From: Clostridia bacterium
GTDB lineage: Bacteria > Bacillota > Clostridia > Oscillospirales > CAG-272
Length of the DNA stretch: 50,827 nucleotides
Direction of reading: 5' to 3'
Assembly: GCA_017517745.1 (NCBI GenBank)
Contig: JAFWYJ010000033.1
Location: 1-50,827, forward strand
Below, piece after piece: positions 37,125-45,662 of the stretch (positions are counted from its first letter, which is position 1; each line of letters opens with the position of its first letter). The notes below the pieces were generated by a model. That model worked only from the letters and a program-made list of their open reading frames with translations, was not told the origin of the DNA and searched no databases. Position numbers and translations under genes: made by a program.

Positions 37125-37136
37125 CAATCGAACAGA

Positions 37137-37172
37137 AAAGGAGTGCGAGCAAAAATGCTCGCACTCCTTTTG
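37137..37172 (+). terminator. Terminator after ppa
   Basis: A 14-bp perfect stem AAAGGAGTGCGAGC / GCTCGCACTCCTTT (37137-37170). Confidence 0.8.
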
Positions 37173-37198
37173 CTATGTTTTGCGCTGAGGATTGTGTT

Positions 37199-38059
37199 TT
37201 ACTTTTCCTTGACGTCGATGAACATGGGACAGTGGTCACTTGTCTTGCAGAGCTCCTCGTCAAGAAGAATGCGGTGCAGCTTGACGTCCACCAGATCGGT
37301 GGTCACCGACGCGTGGTCGATGGCGGTCATGTTTTTGATGCGGGCAGTGTTGTTCAGGTCGTGATTCCAACACAGAATGCCGTCACTCTTTTCTGCCGCG
37401 AGCATACCGCTGGTCATGTTCAAGCCCTCAAAGAGATATTCAAAATATTTCCCCGTATGGAGCATATTGTAGTCGCCCGTGACAAAGATCGGCACGTTCG
37501 GATACATTCTCCGCAGATGGATCAGCTCGTAGTGCGCGTCCTCCACACCCGGAAGCTGACGCTCGTCCGCCTCGGGATAAAAGTGCAAATTCATGTGAAT
37601 ATACTTCTTTCCCGGTCTCTTCTTGGAGGCGTAAAGCGCCCACTGATAGCTCCACATTCCCTTCACGTTGAACAAATGGAAGCGCGTGTCGATCAGCTCG
37701 AACTTGTGCTTGTTGTAGAAGATCGGGGTGGCGTTCTGCTGATAGTCGATCCGATGATAAATATAGTCCCCCATGTTTGCCTTGGGCGTCGCGTAGACCG
37801 AATCCAAGTGCTGTTGGATCAGCGGCTCGGTCAGATTGCTGACCTCCTGAACGCCAAGGAAATCCGGCTGATATGCAAGATAAAATGCGCAAAGGATCTC
37901 CATGCGATCTTCATACGGGATCGCCTCCGGATCAAGAGATCTGCGGTCGGAGGTGTGGAGCAGATTGGAGGACATGACGCGGACAAGGGAATCGTCCGTT
38001 TTTTTGACGTCACCCATCGGACTCTTTCTGAAATGCTCGATCAATTCGTAGAAATTCAT
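37199..38059 (-). CDS. Endonuclease/exonuclease/phosphatase-family protein 1
   Basis: A 286-residue EEP-superfamily hydrolase. Motifs: RVMSSNLLH near residue 27, the metal Glu in DFLGVQEVS (residue 72), the Tyr/His region, and IFVTGDYNM with SDHCPMFID at the C-terminus supplying Asp-Asn and Asp-His. No signal peptide, so probably cytoplasmic. Family members cleave phosphodiesters in nucleic acids, lipids or sugars. It is about 40 percent identical by eye to the next gene; a tandem duplicate whose ATGA overlap with it suggests coupled translation. Confidence 0.9.
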   Translation of the reverse strand: MNFYELIEHFRKSPMGDVKKTDDSLVRVMSSNLLHTSDRRSLDPEAIPYEDRMEILCAFYLAYQPDFLGVQEVSNLTEPLIQQHLDSVYATPKANMGDYIYHRIDYQQNATPIFYNKHKFELIDTRFHLFNVKGMWSYQWALYASKKRPGKKYIHMNLHFYPEADERQLPGVEDAHYELIHLRRMYPNVPIFVTGDYNMLHTGKYFEYLFEGLNMTSGMLAAEKSDGILCWNHDLNNTARIKNMTAIDHASVTTDLVDVKLHRILLDEELCKTSDHCPMFIDVKEK

Positions 38060-38913
38060 GCTTTGTCTCCTCCCTCATTCATCACAAAGTCGGCAAACTG
38101 CGGCGCGTGGTCGCTGGCCAAGGGCAACGCGCTCAGATCCAACTTGCGGTGGAAGATCGGCGTCATCCTGTCGGTGGTCACCGAGATATGGTCGATGTGA
38201 AGCTCGCTCTTCTCTCCGTCCTCGGCGATCATCATGGCACTCTCCATGGAAAGCCCTTCAAAAAGCTGATCAAAGTGCTTGTGCGATCTTCTCATGTTGT
38301 AGTCCCCCGTCACGAAGATCGGCACGTTTTCGTACATTCTGCGAAGATGCACCAACTCGCGATGCGTCTCGTCCACTCCGGGAAACTGACGCTCGTCGGA
38401 TTGATAGTAAAAATGCAGATTCATGTGAATGAATCGATGCGAGGGATTGTCCTTGGAGCGGTAGAGCGCCCAATGATAGCCCCAGATCCCTCCCACGGCA
38501 AAGGGATGGAAGCGAGTCTCCAGCACCTCGTATTTGTGCTTGTTATAGAGCACCGGAAAATGGTTGGGCTGATGGAAATGCCCGTGATATTCATAGGTCG
38601 CCACGTCGCCCAGCTGTGCCTCGGGAATGGCATATACCGAGCCGATCCTCGCCATCAGCTCGGGCATCATCGTGTAGGACAGCTCCTGCACGCCGAGAAA
38701 ATCGGGCATGAAGCTGAGATAGACCGCCGCAAGCGTCTCCATGCGCTTTTGGAACACGTTCCCCGCGTCTCTTTCCTGCCTGGATTTTCCGTCGCCCGTG
38801 TGCAGGGCGTTGGAGGTCATCACGCGGACGGTGGGGGTGTAGCAAGGATCGGGCATGCGCATTCTTTCAAAGCCGAGCGCTTCGATCTTGTCCATTTTTT
38901 CTTGGAAATTCAT
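38056..38913 (-). CDS. Endonuclease/exonuclease/phosphatase-family protein 2 (paralog)
   Basis: A 285-residue paralog of the following gene, with the same order of motifs: RVMTSNALHTGD, DFLGVQELS, HMNLHFYYQSDERQFPGV, IFVTGDYNMRRS and SDHAPQFADF. Both paralogs keep all metal and catalytic residues, so both should be active. ATG 38913 follows GGAAAGGAG. It sits 40 nt after a GH20-like gene and overlaps the next by 4 nt (ATGA). Confidence 0.9.
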   Translation of the reverse strand: MNFQEKMDKIEALGFERMRMPDPCYTPTVRVMTSNALHTGDGKSRQERDAGNVFQKRMETLAAVYLSFMPDFLGVQELSYTMMPELMARIGSVYAIPEAQLGDVATYEYHGHFHQPNHFPVLYNKHKYEVLETRFHPFAVGGIWGYHWALYRSKDNPSHRFIHMNLHFYYQSDERQFPGVDETHRELVHLRRMYENVPIFVTGDYNMRRSHKHFDQLFEGLSMESAMMIAEDGEKSELHIDHISVTTDRMTPIFHRKLDLSALPLASDHAPQFADFVMNEGGDKA

Positions 38914-38953
38914 CTGTTACTGCTCCTTTCCGTATGTACGTTGGATCGTTTTT

Positions 38954-40990
38954 TCAAATTTTGTAGGGCTTCAGCTCGACGTTCAAAAGATAATCCATAT
39001 GCTTGAGCTTCCAGCGGATGCCTTCCTCATCACACTGGTATCCCATGGAGGGCTCGTAGCCGATCGAAGAATCGCGCTGAACCAGCGGAATTGCCGCCTT
39101 GGCGTTCTCAATTTCGCGAAGGACGATCTTTTCGATCTTGTCGGCGCATTTGACGATCTCCTCACGCGTTTGCGCCGCCAAGAGCTTGGTGCGCAGGACG
39201 TAAAATTCCTTCTGATTGAGCGCGGTGATATGACAACGCACGATAAACTCTACCATATTCACAAAGCGCTTGAGTGCGGTGCTCTTGTTTTTGATCTTTT
39301 TCAGCTTTGCCAAGGCCTGCTTCGCATACACGAGCGCCTGCTTATGCTGCTTCAATTCGTCGCGCACCCTCAGACTATAGGGAGAGGTTCCCACGCGGTC
39401 ACGGTTGACCGGAAGGGTTCTGTAAATGCCGTTTCCGTAGAGCGCGTCGGGTCTGTTGGGCTGTTTCATTTGCGTCGTCAGGCAGAACGGGAACGCGGGA
39501 CCGATGCGGTAAGGTCCGTATTGGTTCTCGCTGCTGGCGATGTAGTGACGGTGCGATTCGTCCAAAGCCTGCCACGCATCGAGCACCAGCTCGTATTCCT
39601 CCGCGGAGAGGCGCTTCGCTTCTTCCTTCAAACGCGTCTCAAAGTCGGCGCGTCCCTCGGTAAACGTACCGTTGGCGAGCGAGGAAATGAACGAGGGGTT
39701 CATACCGTAGGTATGCGACTCCATCAAGCCGCAAAGCCCGTATTTTTCATGCGCCTCGAGCAGCTTTTGGTTGCGATCGTTCCATCTTTTGGGGAACGGC
39801 TCGTAAGGAACAACGCCAAAGTCCCAGGTCTTGCCCGCCGTGTTACACTGCGTGTAGAGGCGAATTCCGCGACGCTTTGCGACCTCTGCCTCGCTCACGA
39901 AATAGTCACCGGGGCCCGCGAAGGAGATGGTGTAGTCGCGCACGTCGGTCACACTGTACTCCAAATGCAGCTTTTGGAACATCTCAAAGGTGACCAAAAG
40001 CGTGACGTCGGTGGGAAGCGTATTGACAAGCGCCAGACGGTACTCTGCGGGCGCGCTTCCCCAGTTGTAGGTCCAAAATACGATATCAGCCTCGGGAGAC
40101 TCGGCACGGATGCTGTCGCGGACAAGCTTGATCCAATCGACGTAGTCGTAGCACGGCCACCAGCCCGGCGTGGGCTTGCCCGTGGGAATTCCGTCGGCGG
40201 GCGCTTTGTTGTAGGGACGGCACTCGACGTGCTCGTCACGGCTGGCAAACTCGACCGACTCTCCGACAAAGACGATGCCCTTGAGCCCGGGCGCGTCACG
40301 GAAGATGCCGCCGTAGAGATCGGCGTAAAGCTCCTTTGCCCCCTCGTCCTCGGGGTGGCTGAAATTCTTGATCGCACAGTAGGCGTAGACGTCGATGCCG
40401 TATTTTGCCGCGCGCTTGACCAGATCGGCAAGCTCGGCGCGATCCTCCTTGTTGCGCACAAAGGAAAGCACAGCGTCATAACCGTAATGCGCGCAAACCG
40501 AGAGATAGCCGTCCGGGAAAACGTCCATGCCGTAGCCCGAGTGTACCATACGAGGCGAGAAGATCGGCTTTTCCTCACTCACGCCCTGCTTCAAGAAAGG
40601 CACGCGAGCGAGATTCATGCGATCCTCAAGCGCGTAGAGCGCCTGAGCAACACCGCGCTCGTCGGATGCCGTGATCGAGACGAATTGCTCCGAGACCTCG
40701 ATGCGGCGCGCCATATAACCGCTCACGCGATCGGCATCAAGCGCGATCCTGACGGCGGCTTCCGACGCGTCTCGGGTGATCTCTGCGTCCATACCGAACG
40801 CGGTTTTGAAATAGGAAATCAGATCTTTCGCGGCGGTCTGTGCCACCACACCGTCACAGGCACAAAAAATGCGCACGGGGCTCGTCAGAACCAGCTCGTC
40901 GGCGGCGGGGGTGCGATCCTTGTGACCCGAGATCCGCGCATGTGCGGTGGAATAACGCTTGCGAAATTCAAAATTTTGTTCGATCTTCAT
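38954..40990 (-). CDS. GH20-like beta-N-acetylhexosaminidase-related protein
   Basis: A 678-residue protein. Residues 60-150 have the GH20 zincin-like N-terminal fold (SEAAVRIALDADRVSGYMAR ... YALEDRMNLA). A TIM-barrel-like middle follows (HSGYGMDVFPDGYLSVCAHY, GIVFVGESVEFASRD), then a helical C-terminus. I cannot find the D-E catalytic pair of true GH20 enzymes, so activity is uncertain. No signal peptide, so cytoplasmic. ATG 40990 follows AAAGGAG; 44 nt after the P-type ATPase stop with no terminator seen, so it may be co-transcribed with the metal operon, which would be odd. Confidence 0.7.
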   Translation of the reverse strand: MKIEQNFEFRKRYSTAHARISGHKDRTPAADELVLTSPVRIFCACDGVVAQTAAKDLISYFKTAFGMDAEITRDASEAAVRIALDADRVSGYMARRIEVSEQFVSITASDERGVAQALYALEDRMNLARVPFLKQGVSEEKPIFSPRMVHSGYGMDVFPDGYLSVCAHYGYDAVLSFVRNKEDRAELADLVKRAAKYGIDVYAYCAIKNFSHPEDEGAKELYADLYGGIFRDAPGLKGIVFVGESVEFASRDEHVECRPYNKAPADGIPTGKPTPGWWPCYDYVDWIKLVRDSIRAESPEADIVFWTYNWGSAPAEYRLALVNTLPTDVTLLVTFEMFQKLHLEYSVTDVRDYTISFAGPGDYFVSEAEVAKRRGIRLYTQCNTAGKTWDFGVVPYEPFPKRWNDRNQKLLEAHEKYGLCGLMESHTYGMNPSFISSLANGTFTEGRADFETRLKEEAKRLSAEEYELVLDAWQALDESHRHYIASSENQYGPYRIGPAFPFCLTTQMKQPNRPDALYGNGIYRTLPVNRDRVGTSPYSLRVRDELKQHKQALVYAKQALAKLKKIKNKSTALKRFVNMVEFIVRCHITALNQKEFYVLRTKLLAAQTREEIVKCADKIEKIVLREIENAKAAIPLVQRDSSIGYEPSMGYQCDEEGIRWKLKHMDYLLNVELKPYKI

Positions 40991-41033
40991 TTTGACATCT
41001 CCTTTTTATCTATTGTCGATATTTCAATATTAT

Positions 41034-42899
41034 TTATTTGCATTTCAACGTCCGCATCGCGTTGAGAATCGCGATCACGGCAACGCCGACGTCGGCAAAG
41101 GTCGCCGCCCACATATTGGTCATGCCAAAGATCCCGAGGATCAGAAACGCCGCTTTGACTCCAAGCGCAAAGACGATATTTTGATGCACCGTCCGTCTGG
41201 TAAAGCGAGAAATGCGGATCACCGCCGTCATTTTCGGCAGACAATCATCCATCAGTACCACGTCGGCTGCCTCAATGGCGGCATCCGAACCAAGCGCTCC
41301 CATGGCGATTCCCACGTCGGCGCGCGCCAACACGGGGGCATCGTTGACACCGTCTCCCACAAAGACCAACGATCCTCGTTTTTCTTTCAAAAGCTTCTCC
41401 AGACAGGAAACCTTGTCGGCGGGCAAAAGCTCCGCGTGAAATTCATCCAGCGGCAGGCATTCTGCCACCGCCGCGGCAACCTCCCGACGGTCTCCCGTCA
41501 GCATCACGATGCGCCGCACACCGGAGTCGCGCAATCCCATGATTGCCTGCCGGACGTCCTCTTTGACGGCATCGGAGATCACGATACTACCCAAAAAGCG
41601 ACCGTCCTCGGCAACGTAAACGATGCTTCCGACCTCCTCGGGAGAGGTGAAGGAAACTTCCTCTTTTTGCATCAAGGCAGCATTTCCAACCAATATGATT
41701 TTGCCGTCAATGCCGGCGCGAATGCCAAAGCCCGCAAGCTCGGTCACCGAATCGGCATGCAACGGAGCGATCCCCTCGGCATCACAAGCATCGCGCAGCG
41801 ATTGCGCGATGGGATGGTTGGAGTTTTCCTCCGCGGCATAGCAAAGCCGCAGAAGTCTTTCTCTCTCCACACCGCTCGCGGGATGCACCGCCGTCACGCG
41901 GAAGCTTCCCTCGGTCAGGGTACCCGTCTTATCAAAAACCACCGTGTCGGTGTTGGCAAGCATCTCCAAGCGATTGCCGCCCTTGACCAGAACTCCCAGA
42001 CGGGATGCGGCACCGATGCCGCTGAAATAGGAGAGCGGAACCGAAATGACCAGTGCGCAGGGGCAGGATACCACCAGAAAAATGAGTGCCGTTTTCAACC
42101 ATCGCATCCAATCCCCCGTCACAAGCGAGGGGATCAACGCCAGCAAAAACGCTCCCACAACCACGGCGGGCGTATACCAGTGCGCAAATTTCGTCACGGC
42201 ATTTTCCGCTTTGGATTTGACCAACGAAGAGCTTTCGACAAGCTCTAAGATTTTAGACACCGTCGATTCACCAAACACGCGTGTCACACGCAGATGCAGC
42301 AGCCCGCTGACGTTCACGCAACCGCTGACCACCGCGTCTCCGACTGCGACTGCTCGCGGAAGCGACTCTCCCGTGAGAGAGACGGTGTTCAATTCGCTCT
42401 GCCCCTCGGTCACAATGCCATCCAGCGGGATCTTTTCCCCGGGACGGACCACAAGGGTCTCACCGACGGCAACATCCTCTGGGGCGACCGTCAGCTCCTC
42501 GCCCTCTCGCAAAACGCGTGCCACGTCGGGACGAATATCCATCAGTGCCGCGATCGAGCGACGGCTCTTGCCAACGGCAATGCCCTGAAAAAGCTCTCCC
42601 ACCTGATAGAACAGCATCACAAAGACCGCCTCGGCATATTCTCCCAGCACCAACGCGCCGACCGTGGCGATCGCCATCAAAAAATTCTCATCCAACAGCT
42701 GTCCGTGTGCCACGTTCAGGAGCGCGCGGCGCAATACGTCCCAGCCAACGAGAAAATAAGGGATCAGAAACAGCGGCAGGCGAACATACCACACCTCGGG
42801 CAAAACACCGCCAAGCGACAGCCCTCCAAGCAGAAGCAACAGCGCTCCCGCGCAAAAAATCCGCCAAAGGACCCTTTTCTGTTTTTTTGTCAGAAGCAT
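41034..42899 (-). CDS. Heavy-metal translocating P1B-type ATPase (Zn/Cd/Co class)
   Basis: A 621-residue metal-exporting ATPase. It has a CPC metal site in the sixth helix (VVSCPCALVISVPLS), the phosphorylation Asp in FDKTGTLTEGS and the GDGVNDAPVLARADVGIAMG hinge. The HP-type Asn-His-Pro motif appears in ENSNHPIAQSL. The N-terminal metal-binding domain is absent here but is supplied as the separate small HMA gene just upstream. ATG 42899 is preceded by a modest GAGG. Together with ArsR and HMA genes this is a zinc/cadmium efflux operon; the Cys-Pro-Cys type fits Zn2+, Cd2+ or Pb2+. Confidence 0.92.
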   Translation of the reverse strand: MLLTKKQKRVLWRIFCAGALLLLLGGLSLGGVLPEVWYVRLPLFLIPYFLVGWDVLRRALLNVAHGQLLDENFLMAIATVGALVLGEYAEAVFVMLFYQVGELFQGIAVGKSRRSIAALMDIRPDVARVLREGEELTVAPEDVAVGETLVVRPGEKIPLDGIVTEGQSELNTVSLTGESLPRAVAVGDAVVSGCVNVSGLLHLRVTRVFGESTVSKILELVESSSLVKSKAENAVTKFAHWYTPAVVVGAFLLALIPSLVTGDWMRWLKTALIFLVVSCPCALVISVPLSYFSGIGAASRLGVLVKGGNRLEMLANTDTVVFDKTGTLTEGSFRVTAVHPASGVERERLLRLCYAAEENSNHPIAQSLRDACDAEGIAPLHADSVTELAGFGIRAGIDGKIILVGNAALMQKEEVSFTSPEEVGSIVYVAEDGRFLGSIVISDAVKEDVRQAIMGLRDSGVRRIVMLTGDRREVAAAVAECLPLDEFHAELLPADKVSCLEKLLKEKRGSLVFVGDGVNDAPVLARADVGIAMGALGSDAAIEAADVVLMDDCLPKMTAVIRISRFTRRTVHQNIVFALGVKAAFLILGIFGMTNMWAATFADVGVAVIAILNAMRTLKCK

Positions 42900-42916
42900 C
42901 TTGACTCGCCTCGCTT

Positions 42917-43138
42917 TTATTTGATCACGATCGAGCAATCGGCGTCCACCTTGCGAACCGCCTCGCAAGCCGCCTTCAGCGCGGCATCCCACTTGTCGTC
43001 ATCCGCCTCCAGCACCAGCTTTTGCGCAAAAAAGCTGACCGTCGCACTTTTGACGCCGTCGATCTTCAGGATCGCCTTTTCCATTTTTGCCGCGCAGTTC
43101 GCGCAGTCCAGATTGTCCATCGAAAACGTTTTTTTCAT
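42917..43138 (-). CDS. Heavy-metal-associated (HMA) domain protein
   Basis: A 73-residue stand-alone HMA domain with MDNLDCANCAAKMEKAI, i.e. a CxxC metal site in place of the more common GMTCxxC. It would bind soft metals and hand them to the P-type ATPase encoded 17 nt downstream, which lacks its own HMA domain. ATG 43138 follows AAAGAGG; the longer frame is unsupported. Middle gene of arsR-HMA-ATPase. Confidence 0.9.
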   Translation of the reverse strand: MKKTFSMDNLDCANCAAKMEKAILKIDGVKSATVSFFAQKLVLEADDDKWDAALKAACEAVRKVDADCSIVIK

Positions 43139-43192
43139 AGCAGATACCTCTTTCTGTGATATTGTTCGCAGGAGTACGCGCATAACGTCTTT

Positions 43193-43549
43193 TTACTCGC
43201 GGATATGCTCCATTCCCTGTGCCAGAATCGAGTGAATGTGAGCGTCCGCCAGTGTATAATAGACCGTTTTTCCCTCGCGTCGGAATTTGACCAACCTCGC
43301 CTGCTTGAGGACGCGCAGCTGATGCGAGATCGCGGAGACGGTCATGCCGAGCAGATGTGCGATGTCACAGACGCAAAGCTCGGTGTCCAAGAGAAGATAT
43401 AAAATCCGAACGCGCGTGGCGTCACCAAAGATTTTGTAAAGCTCCGCAAGGTCAAAAAGCTCCTCTTCCCGCGGAAGACGCTCTGTCGCACGTGCCAAGC
43501 GCGCAGGATGCAACCGCTCTTCCCCGCATCGCGGTACCATTCCTTCCAT
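43193..43549 (-). CDS. ArsR/SmtB-family metal-sensing repressor
   Basis: A 118-residue winged-helix repressor. Recognition helix region LLGMTVSAISHQLRVL; the ELCVCD motif of the alpha-3 metal site is present, and the C-terminal helix reads DAHIHSILAQGMEHIRE, which fits the alpha-5 zinc site DxHx10HxxE exactly. Carrying both sites points to sensing of Zn and possibly Cd/Pb. Start ATG 43549 or 43540. It would repress its own operon through the palindrome at 43569-43594. Confidence 0.92.
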   Translation of the reverse strand: MEGMVPRCGEERLHPARLARATERLPREEELFDLAELYKIFGDATRVRILYLLLDTELCVCDIAHLLGMTVSAISHQLRVLKQARLVKFRREGKTVYYTLADAHIHSILAQGMEHIRE

Positions 43550-43568
43550 TCCAATCCCCCTTCCTTCC

Positions 43569-43594
43569 AACACTTGAACAGTTGTTCAAGTGTT
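43569..43594. promoter_or_regulatory. ArsR/SmtB operator (12-2-12 palindrome)
   Basis: AACACTTGAACA, GT, TGTTCAAGTGTT: perfect 12-bp arms around 2 bp, the typical SmtB/CadC operator form. It starts directly after the -10 box and covers the expected start of transcription. Confidence 0.9.
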
Positions 43595-43623
43595 ATTTTA
43601 TCATATCCACCGCCGATTGTCAA
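43595..43623 (-). promoter_or_regulatory. Promoter of the metal-efflux operon
   Basis: Minus strand TTGACA, 17 bp, TAAAAT, just upstream of the operator. Confidence 0.85.
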
Positions 43624-43698
43624 GTGCTTTTATTAAAAAACAGAAAGAAAAATCCGAAAAACTTTTTCGAAAAACTTTTTTATTTTTTCAAAAAAGAC

Positions 43699-43727
43699 TT
43701 GACAAACGGAAATAAAAGTAGTATAAT
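43699..43727 (+). promoter_or_regulatory. Consensus promoter of tRNA-Arg
   Basis: TTGACA, 17 bp, TATAAT, 28 nt before the tRNA. Confidence 0.85.
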
Positions 43728-43754
43728 AAGCGAGTACGAAAAAAACGTACCCTT

Positions 43755-43831
43755 GCGGCGTTAGCTCAGCTGGATAGAGTGTTTGGCTACGAACCAAAAG
43801 GTCAGGGGTTCGAGTCCCTTACGCCGCGCCA
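43755..43831 (+). tRNA. tRNA-Arg (anticodon ACG)
   Basis: A 77-nt tRNA with encoded CCA. Acceptor GCGGCGT pairs with ACGCCGC; the D-arm has GCTCAGCTGGATAGAGT, the anticodon loop CTACGAA gives ACG, and the T-arm is GGGGTTCGAGTCCC. Immediately followed by a terminator. Confidence 0.97.
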
Positions 43832-43833
43832 CG

Positions 43834-43867
43834 AAAAAAGCCATTTGCGATTGCAAATGGCTTTTTT
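43834..43867 (+). terminator. Terminator of tRNA-Arg
   Basis: AAAAAAGCCATTTGC / GCAAATGGCTTTTTT, a perfect 15-bp stem with a 4-nt loop. Confidence 0.9.
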
Positions 43868-44043
43868 CAATGAAATCCGCCGTTGGCAGAAGAAATCCAC
43901 CTCCGGTGGATGAAATCGCTTCGCGATGAAATCTGCCTTTCGGCAGATTAAAAACGGCGGATTTTATTTCATCTGAAGCCAAAGGCTGAAGATTTCATCC
44001 GAACAAAGTGAGGATTTCACCGTGCACAGCACGATTTCATTGA
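43867..44043. repeat. Composite palindromic hairpin array with terminal inverted repeats
   Basis: The ends are 11-bp perfect inverted repeats TCAATGAAATC (43867-43877) and GATTTCATTGA (44033-44043). The left half has four GAAATC words, each followed by a small hairpin (e.g. CCACCTCCGGTGG, ATCGCTTCGCGAT, ATCTGCCTTTCGGCAGAT); the right half mirrors this with hairpins followed by GATTTC. The last TTGA supplies part of the -35 box of the four-helix-bundle gene. It begins at the end of the tRNA-Arg terminator. I recall similar arrays beside this gene family in other Clostridia. Confidence 0.8.
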
Positions 44044-44068
44044 CATATCTTTCAATTTATGCTATAAT
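44040..44068 (+). promoter_or_regulatory. Consensus promoter of the four-helix-bundle gene
   Basis: TTGACA, 17 bp, TATAAT; the -35 box overlaps the right end of the palindromic array. Confidence 0.85.
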
Positions 44069-44087
44069 GAACGAAGAGGTGATAACA

Positions 44088-44435
44088 ATGACAGAAAACA
44101 AACTTGCATCTTTATCAACCGAATTTGCAATAAACATTTTAAAGTTAACCGACAGTATCAAAGGGCACTATTCTCTCTCCAATCAACTCGAAAGAAGCGG
44201 TACGAGCTTCGGTGCAAATATACGAGAGGCAAATTATGCACATAGCAAAGCAGATTTTGTTGCAAAGTTGCAAATAGCACTCAAAGAATGTTATGAAACA
44301 GAATATTGGATCGAAATCGCACAAAAAGCGGACTTAGTCTCCGATGAAATTTCAAAATCTTTTTTACACGATTGCGGATCCATCAGAAGAATGTTGATCG
44401 CCTCAATCAACACCGCCAAAGGCACCGGAAGATAA
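44088..44435 (+). CDS. Four-helix-bundle protein (23S rRNA intervening-sequence/Avd-like family)
   Basis: A 115-residue protein of the TIGR02436-type four-helix-bundle family: NQLERSGTSFGANIREANYA in helix 2-3 and LKECYETEYWIEIAQKA in helix 3, both conserved. Members occur in 23S rRNA intervening sequences and as Avd in diversity-generating retroelements; no reverse transcriptase or rRNA is nearby here. Avd homologs form basic pentamers that bind nucleic acid. ATG 44088 follows AGAGGTG. It stands with its flanking hairpin array directly downstream of a tRNA gene, suggesting a small inserted unit. Confidence 0.9.
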   Translation: MTENKLASLSTEFAINILKLTDSIKGHYSLSNQLERSGTSFGANIREANYAHSKADFVAKLQIALKECYETEYWIEIAQKADLVSDEISKSFLHDCGSIRRMLIASINTAKGTGR

Positions 44436-44490
44436 AAAAACAATTTTAAAATATAAAAAAGAGACTCGGCTCAGTGAAGGAAACACGGCA

Positions 44491-45618
44491 ATGATACAAA
44501 TAACCACAAAAATCCAAAAGATGGAGATTGAATCGGGAAAAAGGATTCTTGTCACAAGTGATATTCACGGATATCTGTCTTATTTCAAAAACATTTTAGA
44601 AAAAGCCTCTTTTTCAGAAAATGATGTTTTGTTCATTGTTGGAGATATGATCGAAAAAGGTCCCGATAATTTGGGAACCTTGCGTTACGTTATGGAGCTT
44701 TGTCGCCAAGGGAACGTAGTCCCTCTCATCGGGAATGTGGACGCATATCGTTTGCAATTGATTGACGGTTTGTCCGAAGAAAATGCAACCGATTTTTACA
44801 ATTATATTTTGCGTTTGCGCAAATGGATCGGTTCAAGCTTTTATGAAGAGCTTGCAGCAGAGTGTGGGTACGCCATCAATTCACCCGAAGATATTTTATT
44901 GGCAAAGCAAGACGTGATCGCTCACTTTCAAAATGAATTTCAATTTCTCGCCAATCTTCCAACCGTTGTAGAAACACAAAATTACATTTTTGTCCACGGC
45001 GGCTTGCGCGAAAAAGAGGTTCTTGCAAATGAGCGCAAAGGGCTTTTTGAACTGACGAAATTTGATGCTTTCATGGCTAAAACGCCTCATGTTTTCGACA
45101 AGTACGTGACTGTCGGGCACTGGCCTGTCGCCCTATACAATACTTCTATTCAACAATTAAACCCGATTATCAACCGCGATAAAAAAATCATTTCGATCGA
45201 CGGTGGTTGCGGCTTAAAAAAAGAAGCACAATTAAATCTTCTAATCATTCCCGACATCCGGTGTTCGGTGGATGAAATCTCCTATTTGAGCTACGACTCC
45301 ATACCGACGATCCGCGCACTTGACGATCAAAAAGGCAGCGAAAGCCCCCTGTTCATCTCTTGGATCAATCGAGAAATCAAAATACTTGAAAAAGGAGAAG
45401 AGTTTTCTTACGTTGAGCATCTGCAAAGCGGTCGAAAACTACACATCCCCAACACATATATCCAAAAAGATGCAGAATGCTCCGACTATACCGACTATAT
45501 ACTGCCGGTAAAAAAAGGAGATAAGCTATCTTTGCTTTCAAAATATTCAAAAGGTTGTATTGTAAAGAAAAATGGGGTTATTGGTTGGTATTGCGGGAAA
45601 TATGAAAGCAATGAATAA
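44491..45618 (+). CDS. PPP-type metallophosphoesterase with C-terminal SH3-like domain
   Basis: A 375-residue protein. The calcineurin/ApaH-like fold shows TSDIHGYLSYFKNIL (residue 22), GDMIEKGPDN, GNVD, FVHGGL, GHWP and DGGCG, giving the usual dinuclear metal ligands. Residues 280-375 form a separate region, the last 35 (GDKLSLLSKYSKGCIVKKNG) resembling an SH3 or KOW-like barrel. Members hydrolyse Ap4A or phosphoproteins; target unknown. ATG 44491 follows GAAGG. It lies 55 nt after the four-helix-bundle gene in the same low-GC patch and may be part of the same insertion. Confidence 0.85.
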   Translation: MIQITTKIQKMEIESGKRILVTSDIHGYLSYFKNILEKASFSENDVLFIVGDMIEKGPDNLGTLRYVMELCRQGNVVPLIGNVDAYRLQLIDGLSEENATDFYNYILRLRKWIGSSFYEELAAECGYAINSPEDILLAKQDVIAHFQNEFQFLANLPTVVETQNYIFVHGGLREKEVLANERKGLFELTKFDAFMAKTPHVFDKYVTVGHWPVALYNTSIQQLNPIINRDKKIISIDGGCGLKKEAQLNLLIIPDIRCSVDEISYLSYDSIPTIRALDDQKGSESPLFISWINREIKILEKGEEFSYVEHLQSGRKLHIPNTYIQKDAECSDYTDYILPVKKGDKLSLLSKYSKGCIVKKNGVIGWYCGKYESNE

Positions 45619-45634
45619 ATAAAATGAAAGAATT

Positions 45635-45662
45635 AAGGGATTTTCGCAAAAATCCCTTTTTC
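45635..45662 (+). terminator. Terminator of the metallophosphoesterase gene
   Basis: AAGGGATTTT / AAAATCCCTT stem followed by TTTCTTATTG. Confidence 0.7.

Noticed and set aside
43867-44043. CRISPR-like array
   Set aside because: Units are mirrored hairpins with GAAATC/GATTTC words and terminal inverted repeats, with no equal-length spacers and no cas genes.
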